From Dryocola boscaweniae (lineage in GTDB: Bacteria; Pseudomonadota; Gammaproteobacteria; Enterobacterales; Enterobacteriaceae), in the NCBI RefSeq assembly GCF_025215095.1, contig NZ_JALHAP010000066.1:1-64000 (forward strand): a stretch of DNA of 64,000 bases. The letters run 5' to 3'. A program made the translations under genes and the position numbers. Shown here piece by piece: positions 53,702 to 63,652 of the stretch (the stretch's first letter is position 1; the number at the start of each line of letters is the position of its first letter). The notes beneath the pieces are model-generated. The model worked only from the letters and a program-made list of their open reading frames with translations. It searched no databases and was not told the DNA's origin.

Positions 53702-54809
53702 ACATTCCTCTTGTTTCTACATATGCAGCTATAATTGCGAAAGCAATCATATGTTTTTCTAGCCTTGAATTATATGTTGTAACATAAGTCTGATATAATT
53801 CAGTAATACAATCAGCTTCGTTTATATGTTTGTCATCAATATGTGTATTTTCAGATACATATTTATAGATCTTCTTATATTCTAATTGTTGAATATCTTT
53901 AAAGAAATCAAAACAGTTATCTAAAAGTTCTTGCGCCCTTCTTTTTATAGGGAGCTTTATAAGCAATCCCTTTGCTAAATCATCTGCATGAGCTCGCCAA
54001 AAGTTGAAAGCCTTTTTGCTTTCTGTGAAAATATTAAATGTCGCATCTATTTTTTGTTTAGTAAGACGCTTTGACTTATCTGTAAGTAAAACATATCCAC
54101 CATTATTATATGTTAACTCTATATCTTGAAGTAGAGCCATTAGAGTGGTTATTACTGCTTCATGATCGCTAACTTTGCAACCTAAAACCTCAGTGGATAA
54201 ACCAGTTAGAATTCTTTTCCATCCTTTATGGTTTTGGGGGAGATCAATAAAGCTAAATTTTACATTGGATAATTGTCTAAAATCTGCAATCTTTCCATCT
54301 GTTAGTTTTGTTTGAATATTTTCTTTGATTTCATCGTGAAGCGCGGAATAATTTATGGATGTGTTTGATACTTGTATTTTTTCAACGTGCTGTTTTTTAT
54401 CTTTTATTTTTTTACTCTGAAGATAAATATTTCTATTTGTTAGAAAAGATAGAGTGTGTCCGTAATTATCTGACTTTGGATGCTTATCATTTAGAAGCTC
54501 ATTTCCTACGAGGGACATTTTCCCAATAATCTCACAAAATGCTTGATCCGTTTTCCAGTCATCTCTTGATTTTTTAGCTTGATAAGTATTAATGGTATTA
54601 ATACAGCCATTTTCATCAATAAAAGCAAAAAGAAAATCCTCATGATGCTCAACGCATATGAAATAATCTAGCTGCTGTGAGTTTAGTTTTTCGTAATCAT
54701 CAAAAAGAAGGTATACAACACAACATCGCTGGAAGGTATAACCTGAGCCACCTTCGACTCCCGAATTGACGCTTTCTGACATTTCGTTATCCCTGTTAAT
54801 CAACTTCAT
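53694..54809 (-). CDS. Cap4/DUF4297-type nuclease, Lamassu LmuA-like effector
   Basis: The protein has 371 residues. The N-terminal region (about 20-85) contains GGSGYTFQRCCVVYLL, ICVEHHEDFLF and TYQAKKS, matching the E-x..D-x-Q-x-K restriction-like core of Cap4 (DUF4297) dsDNA nucleases. The C-terminal two thirds are helical and unrecognised. MSESV at 54782 is an alternative start with AGGG upstream. As effector of the pair it would degrade DNA after activation by the SMC partner. No third (LmuC) gene is seen. Confidence 0.65.
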   Translation of the reverse strand: MKLINRDNEMSESVNSGVEGGSGYTFQRCCVVYLLFDDYEKLNSQQLDYFICVEHHEDFLFAFIDENGCINTINTYQAKKSRDDWKTDQAFCEIIGKMSLVGNELLNDKHPKSDNYGHTLSFLTNRNIYLQSKKIKDKKQHVEKIQVSNTSINYSALHDEIKENIQTKLTDGKIADFRQLSNVKFSFIDLPQNHKGWKRILTGLSTEVLGCKVSDHEAVITTLMALLQDIELTYNNGGYVLLTDKSKRLTKQKIDATFNIFTESKKAFNFWRAHADDLAKGLLIKLPIKRRAQELLDNCFDFFKDIQQLEYKKIYKYVSENTHIDDKHINEADCITELYQTYVTTYNSRLEKHMIAFAIIAAYVETRGMYG

Positions 54810-55025
54810 TACGTGAGCTTAATGAACATATGTTTAACATCATTATTACGTATGAAATACACACATACCTTTTCAACAGAATATTATAGAATTGCTTGAA
54901 AATCACCTAACTCCCTACAAATTGTGGAGTTTTAATGTTCAAGTGTGATGAAGTCCTGGTAAGGTCTGTTATCCATTCAGACATCATTGTTTCTAAAAAT
55001 CTGCAGAAAAAATAGTGGTGTAGTC

Positions 55026-56337
55026 TCAAGCCGCAATAGCCTTATGTTTTTGTGCCTGAACATAATCTCCCCACCACTGCATTAACGTTGCTCTTTCTGC
55101 CAGATACTCAGCTCGGTTGTAGGCCGCAATAATCTCATCTTTTTTGGAGTGAGCGAGAGCAGCCTCAAGAACATCTGTTCTGAACTTACCGCATTCTTCA
55201 GCAGCAGTTCTTGCGATAGATCGCATACTATGAGCAACCAGTTCACCACCTAATCCCATACGAATTATCGCTGCATTGGCAGTTTGTTCATGCATGTGGG
55301 TTAGTGGAGTTTTTATGCGGGGGAACACCCATTCACGATAGCTACTGTATTTGCCCCTTGATGATCCAGCTACTGATAGATCGCATCGTCTCGAGGATAC
55401 GTAGTGCTTCTTTACTTAGGGGAATTTTATGTGGACGTTTCATCTTCATAAATTCAGATGGGATATTCCAAGTATTATTTTCTAAATCTATGTCTGCCCA
55501 CCGCGCACGAACAGCCTCGCCCGGACGAACCCAGGTCAACAGTTGCCATTCAATCAGCATACGTGTTTCCAGACGGACTGAGGCATTAGCTAAGGAAGCC
55601 ATAAATCTTGGCAGTTCGCTGGGGGGAAGGGCAGGCATATTTTGCTTTTTGGGTTTACTGAAACGTTGACCGAGATTGTCAGCAGGGTTGAACTCAATGA
55701 GTTCCTCAGTAGCTGCATAGCGGAAAATTTCATTCAGTCGTGAAATAATTCGCCGTAAGGTTTCCAGAACACCGCATTGCTCAATCGGATCAAGATGCTG
55801 CTTTAAGAGCTTAGGGCGTATTTCTTTGATAGGGATATTACCCAAACCGGGTAAGATGTTTCGTTCAAGGCTACGCCAAATGTCTTTTGCGTGGTCTTGT
55901 GTGATACCTGAGGTTTTTACCTTCTCATCTAACCACTTTCTTGCAACAGCTTGCAGCGTATTCTCAGTAGCATCTTTTATCGCGTTAGCTTTTTTTTCGT
56001 TGTGGGTTTGGGGATCGATGCCATTAGCAAGCAAGGATAGATATTCATCACGTAAAGCTCTTGCTCTTGCCAATGTAAGGTGCGGATAGGTCCCAATACT
56101 CATTTTTGTGCGCTTTTTAGTCACTGGCACTGCATACCTGAAATGCCAGTTTTTCTTGCCACCCTTTGAGAGGGGAGCGATTCGTAGAATCAAGCCATCA
56201 CCGTCAAACAAGTTGATTTCTTTGTCCGAAGGTTTGGTGCTTTTGATTTCAGTATCTGTAAGTTTTTTTGCGAGTTTTGCCATTTTGGGACCCTCAAGTT
56301 TTGGACCCTTTGCGTTGGGTCCCAAAAAGGGTGCCAT
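55026..56337 (-). pseudogene. P4-type tyrosine integrase of the island, broken by 28-bp insertion
   Basis: Most of a P4/CP4-57-type integrase is readable from MAKLAKKLTD (ATG 56283; an upstream ATG at 56337 is also open): arm-binding domain (IGTYPHLTLARARALR), and the catalytic domain with Arg in TWVRPGEAVRARW. The frame stops at 55342 because of a 28-bp insertion (55340-55367). The rest continues in another frame with VAHSMRSIARTAAEE and AYNRAEYL (Tyr). Removing 28 bp restores the frame. It lies next to ssrA, its target site, and leads into the island. It is not expected to be functional. Confidence 0.9.
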
Positions 56338-56361
56338 AAGGAGTAGCTTCTAGCAATTCTC

Positions 56362-56433
56362 AGTAGACTTCAATAGACGTAAAAAAGCCCGCGAGGCTGG
56401 TTCCAAGCGGGCTTAGTAGACTTCAGTATACGT
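56362..56433. repeat. imperfect direct repeats between integrase gene and ssrA
   Basis: AGTAGACTTCAATAGACGT (56362-56380) and AGTAGACTTCAGTATACGT (56415-56433) match at 17 of 19 positions, 53 bp apart, and flank the tmRNA terminator. Their position next to the attachment site suggests integrase arm-type binding sites. Confidence 0.5.
56381..56414 (-). terminator. tmRNA terminator
   Basis: In the leftward direction AAGCCCGC pairs with GCGGGCTT and is followed by a T run. It lies 35 bp beyond the mature tmRNA 3' end. Confidence 0.85.
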
Positions 56434-56448
56434 CATAATACTAAAAAG

Positions 56449-56812
56449 TGGTGGAGCTGGCGGGAGTTGAACCCGCGTCCGGAATTCCTAGACCGTCGGC
56501 ACTACATGCTTAGTCATATCTTTACATTCGCCGGGCAACTGCGGACAGACACGCCATTACCAAACTATCCTGATTAAGTTTAATGCTTCAACCCCAGGCA
56601 AGGCATCCACACGATCTCTTTTGGGTTTGACCTCTCTTGATCCCCGTCCTAAGAGCGGAGGCTAGGGAGAGAGGGCTCTTAGCAGGTTATTAAGCTGCTA
56701 GGGCGTAGTTTTCGTCGTTTGCGACTATTTTTTTGCGGCTTTTTACGAGGCCAACCGCCCCTCGGCATGCACCTTGGGTTTCGCAAATCCCGTCGAATCC
56801 AGAATCAGCCCC
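56449..56812 (-). ncRNA. ssrA: transfer-messenger RNA (tmRNA)
   Basis: Read leftwards it begins GGGGCTGATTCTGGATTCGA and ends in the tRNA-like TTCAA...CAGCTCCACCA, 364 nt in all. The internal frame encodes the tag ANDENYALAA followed by two stops. It rescues stalled ribosomes together with SmpB, encoded just upstream. Its 3' end is a standard integration target, used here by the island: the gene end is intact, since the element carries its own copy of the 3' end. Confidence 0.98.
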
Positions 56813-56826
56813 ACAAGTGTTTTGTA

Positions 56827-56832
56827 AGTATA
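56827..56832 (-). promoter_or_regulatory. -10 box of ssrA
   Basis: TATACT in the leftward direction lies 15 nt upstream of the mature tmRNA 5' end, compatible with a precursor that starts a few nt earlier. Confidence 0.55.
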
Positions 56833-56894
56833 ACAGAGTTGTGTCGTCCGTTACCAGCCCTTTGCCTTATCTGGTAACGCTTACGCGGTAGTAA

Positions 56895-57377
56895 TCAGCG
56901 ACCCGCATGTTTCATGATGCGCGCTTTATCCAGCGCCCATTCGCGGTCTTTCAAATCGGTACGTTTATCGTGCTGTTTCTTACCTTTAGCGACACCGATT
57001 TTTACTTTGCACCAGGCGTTTTTCCAGTACATGGAAAGCGCAACGACAGTGTAACCATCGCGATTGATACGGCCGTATAAGTTATCCAGCTCGCGTTGGT
57101 TTAGCAGTAGCTTACGGGTGCGCGTTGGGTCGCAAACCACATGGCTAGAAGCGACGTTCAGCGGAGTAAAGTTTGCGCCGAACAAAAAGGCCTCGCCATC
57201 TTTCAGAATGACGTAGCTGTCGCTGATGTTGGCTTTCCCGGCGCGCAGTGTTTTAACTTCCCAGCCTTGCAGTACGAGACCCGCTTCAAATTCATCCTCG
57301 ATAAAGTATTCGTGGCGGGCGCGCTTATTCTGCGCAATGGTGGCTGAGCCTGGTTTGTGTGCTTTTTTCTTTGTCAT
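56895..57377 (-). CDS. smpB: tmRNA-binding protein SmpB
   Basis: The 160-residue protein has the length of E. coli SmpB and starts [20 protein letters not shown]. The OB-fold core ([14 protein letters not shown]) and the basic C-terminal tail (KGKKQHDKR) that enters the ribosome are conserved. It acts with tmRNA. The start at 57377 is chosen by homology. Confidence 0.97.
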   Translation of the reverse strand: MTKKKAHKPGSATIAQNKRARHEYFIEDEFEAGLVLQGWEVKTLRAGKANISDSYVILKDGEAFLFGANFTPLNVASSHVVCDPTRTRKLLLNQRELDNLYGRINRDGYTVVALSMYWKNAWCKVKIGVAKGKKQHDKRTDLKDREWALDKARIMKHAGR

Positions 57378-57530
57378 AGTGCTGCTCAGTATACGCAATC
57401 AAGAGTTCAAAGACACCCCGCTTCACTGCGGGCGGAAAGCAGATATCTTAGCATGTCCCGGGGCGAGAATTTTTCATTGCGCGAGGATAAATGTTATTAT
57501 TTGTAGGTTGGATGACTCACAGGAAAAGCT

Positions 57531-57968
57531 ATGCCTCAGATTAGCCGTACTGCCCTGGTGCCTTACAGCGCGGAGCAGATGTATCAGTTAGTGAATGACG
57601 TGAAATCCTACCCGGAATTTTTACCTGGCTGCACCGGCAGTCGGGTTATTGATGCTTCCGCCAGTCAGATGACGGCGGCGGTAGATGTCTCGAAAGCGGG
57701 CATCAGCAAGACGTTCACCACGCGTAATACATTAACCAACAATCAGAGCATTTTGATGCACCTTGTCGACGGGCCGTTTAAGTCGCTGATGGGGGGCTGG
57801 AAATTTACGCCGCTAAGTTCGGATGCCTGCCGCATTGAGTTCCAGCTTGATTTCGAATTCACCAATAAGCTGATTGAACTGGCGTTTGGCCGCATCTTCA
57901 AAGAGCTTGCGGGCAGCATGGTGCAGGCTTTCACCGTGCGGGCCAAAGAGGTTTATAGTGTCGCCTGA
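57531..57968 (+). CDS. ratA: ribosome association toxin RatA
   Basis: The 145-residue START/polyketide-cyclase-like protein ([29 protein letters not shown]) of the RatA/Coq10 family can block ribosome subunit association. It is divergent from smpB and overlaps ratB by 11 bp. Confidence 0.93.
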   Translation: MPQISRTALVPYSAEQMYQLVNDVKSYPEFLPGCTGSRVIDASASQMTAAVDVSKAGISKTFTTRNTLTNNQSILMHLVDGPFKSLMGGWKFTPLSSDACRIEFQLDFEFTNKLIELAFGRIFKELAGSMVQAFTVRAKEVYSVA

Positions 57969-58245
57969 TATCAATGTCGAGGTGGTTTACGCACTGCCTG
58001 AAAAGCAGTATTTGCGTCAGGTAAAACTGGCGCAGGGCAGTACGGTGGCGCAGGCGATAGAAGCTTCCGGTCTGCTGGAACTGCGCAGCGATATCGATCT
58101 GAATAAAAATAAAGTCGGTATTTTTAGTCGCCCGGTAAAACTCACCGATACGGTGAACGAAGGCGACAGGGTGGAAATCTATCGCCCGCTGATTGCGGAT
58201 CCCAAAGAGTTGCGGCGTCAACGCGCGGCGCAATCACAAAAATAA
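57958..58245 (+). CDS. ratB: RatB (UPF0125 family) protein
   Basis: The 95-residue ubiquitin-like-fold protein has [16 protein letters not shown] and [20 protein letters not shown]. The start is GTG 57958, overlapping ratA. It is the conserved second gene of the ratAB pair and was once thought to be an antitoxin. Confidence 0.92.
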   Translation: MSPDINVEVVYALPEKQYLRQVKLAQGSTVAQAIEASGLLELRSDIDLNKNKVGIFSRPVKLTDTVNEGDRVEIYRPLIADPKELRRQRAAQSQK

Positions 58246-58248
58246 AAA

Positions 58249-58272
58249 AGGCGCTTTAAGCGCCTTTTTTCA
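58249..58272. terminator. bidirectional terminator between ratB and bamE
   Basis: AAAGGCGCTT and AAGCGCCTTTTTT form a strong stem with A and T runs on either side, between convergent genes. Confidence 0.9.
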
Positions 58273-58285
58273 TTTCCATCTCACC

Positions 58286-58630
58286 TTACTGATTTTTTTC
58301 AAGCTTCGGCTTGTTATCAATATTGGTTAATACACCGCTGCTGTTGAAGGTCAACGTCAGCGTTTGCTGCGTGACGCCTTCATGGCCAGGTTGCTGGCGG
58401 AATACGTAGAACCAGGTGTTGGTGCCGAACGGGTCGGTCATCATCGGCGTACCCAGTGCATAAGCAACCTGCTGTTGAGTCATACCGGTACGGATCTTCG
58501 ACACATCATTCTGTGTCAGGTAGTTCCCCTGGTTAATATCAGGGCGGTAAACCACTCGCTCCAGAGTGGAACAGCCTGCGGTCAACATAAGAAGAACCGC
58601 TGCGGCGGCAGTCAGCGTTTTACAGCGCAT
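58286..58630 (-). CDS. bamE: outer-membrane assembly lipoprotein BamE
   Basis: The 114-residue lipoprotein (LTAGC lipobox, Cys20) has the SmpA/OmlA domain: [18 protein letters not shown] and TWFYVFRQ. It is part of the BAM complex, which would also fold the intimin-like barrel of this strain. Confidence 0.97.
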   Translation of the reverse strand: MRCKTLTAAAAVLLMLTAGCSTLERVVYRPDINQGNYLTQNDVSKIRTGMTQQQVAYALGTPMMTDPFGTNTWFYVFRQQPGHEGVTQQTLTLTFNSSGVLTNIDNKPKLEKNQ

Positions 58631-58850
58631 AGTGATTTGATTCCTTTTCGGGCCCGAGCAGCACGTGGCTCATTCGTAATATGCCGATGATAATAAACCT
58701 TTTCGCAGTTTAAAACCTTAAGGCGCTCAACTCAGACCCTGGGAAGCCAAAAAAGTTGGCTCAAAACCTGTCCAATTGCCAAACCGTTAACCGAATGCTG
58801 CTTTTTTGAACGACGGACGGCAGATTACTCTGCCGCGTCGTTAAATAAAA

Positions 58851-60512
58851 TTAAGCCGCCAGCAGCTCTTTAGCGTTAGCCAGCGTGTTGCGGGTGACTT
58901 CGCTTCCGCCAAGCAAACGAGCCAGTTCCTGAAGGCGAGAACGTTTATCCAGCGGTTGCATATGGGTTTCCGTCATTTCACCGTCGGTTTCTTTGCTGAC
59001 AAAGAAGTGGTGATGCCCACAGCCTGCAACCTGCGGCAGGTGCGTTACGCACATTACCTGCGTTGATTCGCCCAACTGACGCAGCAGTTTGCCTACCACA
59101 GCCGCCGTTGGCCCGCTGATACCGACATCCACTTCATCGAAAATTAATGCCGGGGTTTCCATCTTACGGGCGGTGATTACCTGGATTGCCAGGGCGATAC
59201 GCGACAGTTCGCCACCGGAAGCGACTTTTGCCAAGGGTTGCAGAGGTTGACCCGGATTGGTGCTGACGCGGAAATCAATACGATCGGCGCCTTCTGCGGT
59301 CAGATGGTTTTCATTGAACTCAACGTCAATAGCCAGTTTGCCGTGCGGCATAGAAAGGGAATGCATACTTTCCGTAATGAGCTGGCACAGTTCGGCTGCG
59401 TAATGGGTACGGCGCAGATGTAATTCATGAGCCACGGAGAGCGCCTGCTGGTGATGATGCGCTACCGCCTGCATCAGTTCCTCCTGCGAAGTGGCCTGCA
59501 TGTCGAGCTGTTGTTGTTCATCAAGCAGTTTCTGGTGGAACAGCGGTAACTCTTCCGGCGATATATGATGCTTGCGCGCCAGATTTATCTGCCGGGATAT
59601 GCGTTGTTCCAGTTCGTACAGGCGATTCGGGTCCAGATCCAGGCGGTCGCTATAATGGCGTAGCTCGTCGCTGGCTTCGGAAATCTGTATGGCGGCTTCT
59701 TCAAGCATATCCAGCACGCCGGAAAGTTTATTATCCATACCGACAAGTTCGCTCATTAACTGGCGTGCGGTATGGAGCTGATTTTGCAAATTGCACTCTT
59801 CACCATCGGCAAGAATATCCAGCGCCTGCTGGCTGGTAGAAAGCAGTTGCCCGCTGTTGGCAAGTCGTTTGTATTCTTCGTCGATTTGTTCGAACTCGCC
59901 GGCAACGGGCGCAAATTCGTTAAGCTCTTTTAGCTGATAGTGCAGCAGCTCTGCGCGAGCGGCGCGTTCCTGGGAAAGCTGCTGGTGCTGAGCCAGAGAG
60001 CGGCAGCTTTGATGCCAGGCGCGATAACCTTCCGCCATTTGTGCGAGAAGCGTGTGCTCGCCTGCGTAGCCGTCCAGGAGGTTTTTTTGATGTTCAGGTT
60101 TTAGCAGAAGCTGATGCGCATGCTGGCCGTGGATTTGGATAAGTAACTGACCGAGCTCGCGCAGTTGAGAAAGGGGAACCGCGGTGCCGTTGATAAAGCC
60201 ACGCGAGCGGCCATCGCTGCTGATAACGCGACGCAGCAGGCATTCACGGCCTTCTTCGAGCTGATTTTCTTCCAGCCAGCGCTGGGCTGCAGGGGTATCT
60301 TTTAGAGAGAAGCGGGCGCATAAATCGGCGCGGCTTACGCCCTGACGCACCATATCTGCTTCTGCCCGGCCGCCCAGGCACAACCCTAAGGCATCAATCG
60401 CAATAGATTTACCGGCACCGGTTTCGCCGGTAATGGCCGTCATGCCGTGGTGAAAGTCGATTTCCAGTTCACGAACGATTGCGAAATTACTGATGGTAAG
60501 TTGTGCCAGCAT
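58851..60512 (-). CDS. recN: DNA repair protein RecN
   Basis: The 553-residue SMC-like ATPase (E. coli RecN has the same length) has Walker [12 protein letters not shown] (about 29-39), coiled coils, and the C-terminal signature and Walker B ([12 protein letters not shown] and [12 protein letters not shown]). It acts in double-strand break repair. Two LexA boxes lie upstream. Confidence 0.98.
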   Translation of the reverse strand: MLAQLTISNFAIVRELEIDFHHGMTAITGETGAGKSIAIDALGLCLGGRAEADMVRQGVSRADLCARFSLKDTPAAQRWLEENQLEEGRECLLRRVISSDGRSRGFINGTAVPLSQLRELGQLLIQIHGQHAHQLLLKPEHQKNLLDGYAGEHTLLAQMAEGYRAWHQSCRSLAQHQQLSQERAARAELLHYQLKELNEFAPVAGEFEQIDEEYKRLANSGQLLSTSQQALDILADGEECNLQNQLHTARQLMSELVGMDNKLSGVLDMLEEAAIQISEASDELRHYSDRLDLDPNRLYELEQRISRQINLARKHHISPEELPLFHQKLLDEQQQLDMQATSQEELMQAVAHHHQQALSVAHELHLRRTHYAAELCQLITESMHSLSMPHGKLAIDVEFNENHLTAEGADRIDFRVSTNPGQPLQPLAKVASGGELSRIALAIQVITARKMETPALIFDEVDVGISGPTAAVVGKLLRQLGESTQVMCVTHLPQVAGCGHHHFFVSKETDGEMTETHMQPLDKRSRLQELARLLGGSEVTRNTLANAKELLAA

Positions 60513-60540
60513 AGCTACCTTCCTGTATATAACAACATAG

Positions 60541-60578
60541 CTGTAGTTACGTACAGTATATCCTGGTTGTTTATACAG
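60541..60578 (-). promoter_or_regulatory. two LexA (SOS) boxes upstream of recN
   Basis: CTG-N10-CAG occurs at 60541-60556 and again at 60563-60578, 28 and 50 bp upstream of the recN start. The E. coli recN promoter also carries multiple LexA boxes. Strong SOS induction is expected. Confidence 0.88.
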
Positions 60579-60598
60579 TAAAGTGGCATGAGCTTATT

Positions 60599-61492
60599 TT
60601 AGAATAATTTTTTTGACCAGCCGAGTTTTGAGCTCAACGTGTTGAAATAGCTGTAGTCTTTCGGGTGTATCAGATTGAGATGGTAGTCGCAGCGACGGAT
60701 CAGTACATCTTCTCCTTCCTGAATCGGCAGGGCGATTTGGCTGTCGCAACTGATTTCTAAATCGCTCCGCATGTGCGAAAAGCGCAGGCGAATGGTGCTG
60801 CTACTATTGATAACTAAAGGACGCGCTGAAAGCGTGTGTGGGAACATCGGCACAAGCGTAATGGCGTCCAGAGAAGGCGTCAAAATTGGGCCGCCAGCGG
60901 AAAGCGAATAGGCCGTCGAGCCGGTAGGCGTTGAGATAATCAGGCCGTCGGAACGCTGTGAAAAGGCGAAGACCTCATCGATATAGACTTCAAATTCAAT
61001 CATGTGCGCGACTTTTCCGGGATGCAGCACTACTTCATTGATGGCTGTGCTCAGGCGAGTTGGCGTGTCGTGCTGGCATACCTGAGCTTCCAGCAGGAAG
61101 CGTTTTTCGCTGATGTAATGCCCTTCCAGCACGTCGGCCAGTTGCTGTTGCGCATTATCGGGATCGAGATCGGTAAGAAAGCCGAGGTTGCCACGGTTGA
61201 TGCCGATAACCTTTATGTCATAGCGGGCAAGCACGCGTGCTGCGCCAAGCATGTTGCCGTCGCCGCCGACAACAACCGCTAAATCGGCAAGCTGCCCGAT
61301 TTCGGCAAGCGTGCCGGTTTTGACATTTTTAAGGTTCAGTTCCTGGGCAATTTGCTGCTCCACAATGACGTCGTAGCCTTTACCGCATAGCCAACGATAG
61401 AGCATTTCATGCGTGGTCAGTGCCGTAGGGTGACGAGGATGCCCGACAATACCAATGCAGTTGAAATGAGTGTTCGCTAATTTGGTGGTCAT
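60599..61492 (-). CDS. nadK: NAD kinase
   Basis: The 297-residue enzyme phosphorylates NAD to NADP. The [11 protein letters not shown] motif, [15 protein letters not shown] and [16 protein letters not shown] are all present. The N-terminus ([22 protein letters not shown]) is five residues longer than that of E. coli. Confidence 0.97.
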   Translation of the reverse strand: MTTKLANTHFNCIGIVGHPRHPTALTTHEMLYRWLCGKGYDVIVEQQIAQELNLKNVKTGTLAEIGQLADLAVVVGGDGNMLGAARVLARYDIKVIGINRGNLGFLTDLDPDNAQQQLADVLEGHYISEKRFLLEAQVCQHDTPTRLSTAINEVVLHPGKVAHMIEFEVYIDEVFAFSQRSDGLIISTPTGSTAYSLSAGGPILTPSLDAITLVPMFPHTLSARPLVINSSSTIRLRFSHMRSDLEISCDSQIALPIQEGEDVLIRRCDYHLNLIHPKDYSYFNTLSSKLGWSKKLF

Positions 61493-61537
61493 CGTGGTGG
61501 TCCTTATACGCAGACGTTTATGACAATATGTCACGTT

Positions 61538-61568
61538 CCCTTGAATCCCGGAAACTGATCCCCATAAT
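61538..61568 (+). promoter_or_regulatory. heat-shock (sigma-32) promoter of grpE
   Basis: CCCTTGAA (61538-61545) and CCCCATAAT (61560-61568) are separated by 14 nt, matching the sigma-32 consensus. It lies just ahead of grpE, a classic heat-shock gene. Confidence 0.88.
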
Positions 61569-61610
61569 AAGCGAACCAGCGAGATGAATGCTAAAAACGC
61601 GGAGAATTTC

Positions 61611-62189
61611 ATGAGTAGTAAAGAACAGAAAACACCAGACGAGCAAGTCCCGGACGATATTGCAATGGAAAGCCACGACGAAGTAGAGGCCGTAGAAGGC
61701 GTCGAGGTGGATCCGCGCGACGAACAAATTGCCGACCTGACTGCACAGCTTGAAGAAGTCCAGCAGCGCGAGCGCGATAGCCTGCTGCGCACCAAAGCTG
61801 AGATGGAGAACCTGCGTCGTCGTACCGAGTTGGATATCGAGAAAGCGCACAAATTTGCGCTGGATAAATTTGTGAACGAGCTGCTGCCGGTCATCGATAG
61901 CCTGGACCGCGCCCTTGAAGTTGCTGACAAATCCAACCCGGATCTGGCGGCAATGGTCGAAGGTATTGAGCTGACGCAGAAATCGATGCTGGATGTGGTT
62001 CGCAAGTTTGGCGTGGAAGTGGTTGGCGACATTAATGTGCCGTTCAACCCGGATGTTCACCAGGCTATCGCCATGGTTGAGTCCGAAGAGGTTGCGCCAA
62101 ACCATGTACTGATGGTGATGCAAAAGGGTTACACCCTCAATGGCCGCACCATTCGCGCTGCAATGGTTTCCGTAGCCAAAGCGAAGTAA
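61611..62189 (+). CDS. grpE: nucleotide exchange factor GrpE
   Basis: The 192-residue DnaK co-chaperone (197 in E. coli) starts MSSKEQKTP, with a long N-terminal coiled coil and a C-terminal beta domain ([21 protein letters not shown]). Its N-terminal 50 residues differ from E. coli and Salmonella, which argues for another genus. Confidence 0.97.
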   Translation: MSSKEQKTPDEQVPDDIAMESHDEVEAVEGVEVDPRDEQIADLTAQLEEVQQRERDSLLRTKAEMENLRRRTELDIEKAHKFALDKFVNELLPVIDSLDRALEVADKSNPDLAAMVEGIELTQKSMLDVVRKFGVEVVGDINVPFNPDVHQAIAMVESEEVAPNHVLMVMQKGYTLNGRTIRAAMVSVAKAK

Positions 62190-62305
62190 CCGATCCCAGG
62201 CCAGGGTGGTAAGCGTGAGCGCCATCCACCACACAGCGGCTCAACATCTTGCGGCGGATGGCGCTTCGTTTATCCGCCCTACAAAGAGATTTGTCAGCAC
62301 ACTCA

Positions 62306-62334
62306 AGCCAGCCCTTAACGGCTGGCTTTTTTTT
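62306..62334 (+). terminator. terminator after grpE
   Basis: AGCCAGCC, six loop bases, GGCTGGCT and eight T: a textbook intrinsic terminator. Confidence 0.93.
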
Positions 62335-62339
62335 GCCTG

Positions 62340-63626
62340 TTACTCTTCAACGCTCTGGCGCAGCGGTTTCACCGGCGTGACGCGCACCTGCTTAATCATA
62401 TTGTCCTGCACGTCGAGAATATCTATATCGTAATGGGTGATGCGCACCCGGGTGTCGTTCGCCGGGATCTCCTGCAACTCCTCCAGCAGCATGCCGTTTA
62501 TGGTGCGGGCATCGTCTTCCGGCAGCGTCCAGTTAAAGGCTTTGTTGATTTCGCGCACGTTGGCGCTGCCTTCAATGATCACCGAGCCGTCATTTTGTGG
62601 CATCACTTCTTCAGCAAGCGTTGGCGACATTGACGTGGTGAAATCGCCGACAATCTCTTCGAGGATATCTTCCACGGTGATCAGCCCCTGAATATCGCCA
62701 TATTCGTCTACCACAAGGCCGACTTTCTTTTTATTGCGCTGGAATTTCACCAGTTGCACGCTCAGCGGCGTGCCTTCCGGCACAAAATAAACCTCATCAG
62801 CGGCCCGCAGCAAAGTCTCTTTGGTGAACTCCTGCTTTTCTGTCATCAGACGATATGCCTCGCGCACACGCAGCATGCTGATGGCATCGTCGAGCGTGTC
62901 GCGATAAAGCACAATGCGCCCGTGCGGGGAATGGGTTAGCTGGCGCACAATTGATTTCCAGTCATCGTTGATATCGATGCCAACGATTTCATTGCGTGGG
63001 ACCATGATGTCATCAACGCTTATCTTTTCCAGATCCAGCACCGAAAGGAGCATGTCCTGGTTACGGCGGGAAATTTTAGCGTGTGATTCATGCACAATGG
63101 TGCGCAGTTCATCTTTACTGAGCGCGGCGCTGATGATGTTATCGGTTTTAATGCCCACCATACGCATCAGCATGCGGGTAATAACATTCAACAGCCACAC
63201 CAGCGGCATCATGATGATTTGCAGCGGCCCAAGCAGGAAGCTGCTCGGGAAAGCGACTTTTTCGGGATAGAGCGCGGCAATGGTTTTCGGCAGCACTTCG
63301 GCAAAAACCAGCACCACGAAAGTGAGGATGCCGGTAGCAATGGCTACGCCAGCATCGCCGTAAAGGCGCATACCCACGATGGTGCCGATGGCGGAGGCGA
63401 GAATATTCACCAGGTTATTGCCGATAAGAACAAGGCTAATCAGGCGGTCTGGCTTACAAAGTAATTTTTCCACGCGTTTAGCGGCGCGGTTGCCTTGCTT
63501 GGCAAGGTGGCGCAGGCGATAGCGGTTTAACGTCATCATGCCGGTTTCGGAGCCGGAGAAGTACGCTGAAACCACCACCATGATGATCAGGGTGACGATC
63601 AGCGTGGTGGTTGAGATGTGTTCCAA
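62340..63626 (-). CDS. CorB/YfjD-type membrane protein (CNNM/CorC family)
   Basis: The 428-residue protein (YfjD of E. coli) has an N-terminal DUF21 domain with four membrane helices (about 5-190), a pair of CBS domains (ISVDDIMVPRNEIV and GLVVDEYGDIQGLITVEDILEEIVGD) and a C-terminal CorC_HlyC domain. It is likely a magnesium or cobalt efflux or transport factor. Confidence 0.93.
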   Translation of the reverse strand: MEHISTTTLIVTLIIMVVVSAYFSGSETGMMTLNRYRLRHLAKQGNRAAKRVEKLLCKPDRLISLVLIGNNLVNILASAIGTIVGMRLYGDAGVAIATGILTFVVLVFAEVLPKTIAALYPEKVAFPSSFLLGPLQIIMMPLVWLLNVITRMLMRMVGIKTDNIISAALSKDELRTIVHESHAKISRRNQDMLLSVLDLEKISVDDIMVPRNEIVGIDINDDWKSIVRQLTHSPHGRIVLYRDTLDDAISMLRVREAYRLMTEKQEFTKETLLRAADEVYFVPEGTPLSVQLVKFQRNKKKVGLVVDEYGDIQGLITVEDILEEIVGDFTTSMSPTLAEEVMPQNDGSVIIEGSANVREINKAFNWTLPEDDARTINGMLLEELQEIPANDTRVRITHYDIDILDVQDNMIKQVRVTPVKPLRQSVEE

Positions 63627-63652
63627 AAGGGTTGTCCTTTAAAATTGCAAAA

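Noticed and set aside
60599..62047. Longer open frame extending the NAD kinase gene through the grpE coding region on the other strand
   Set aside because: It is antisense to grpE; the enzyme starts at 61492 by clear homology.
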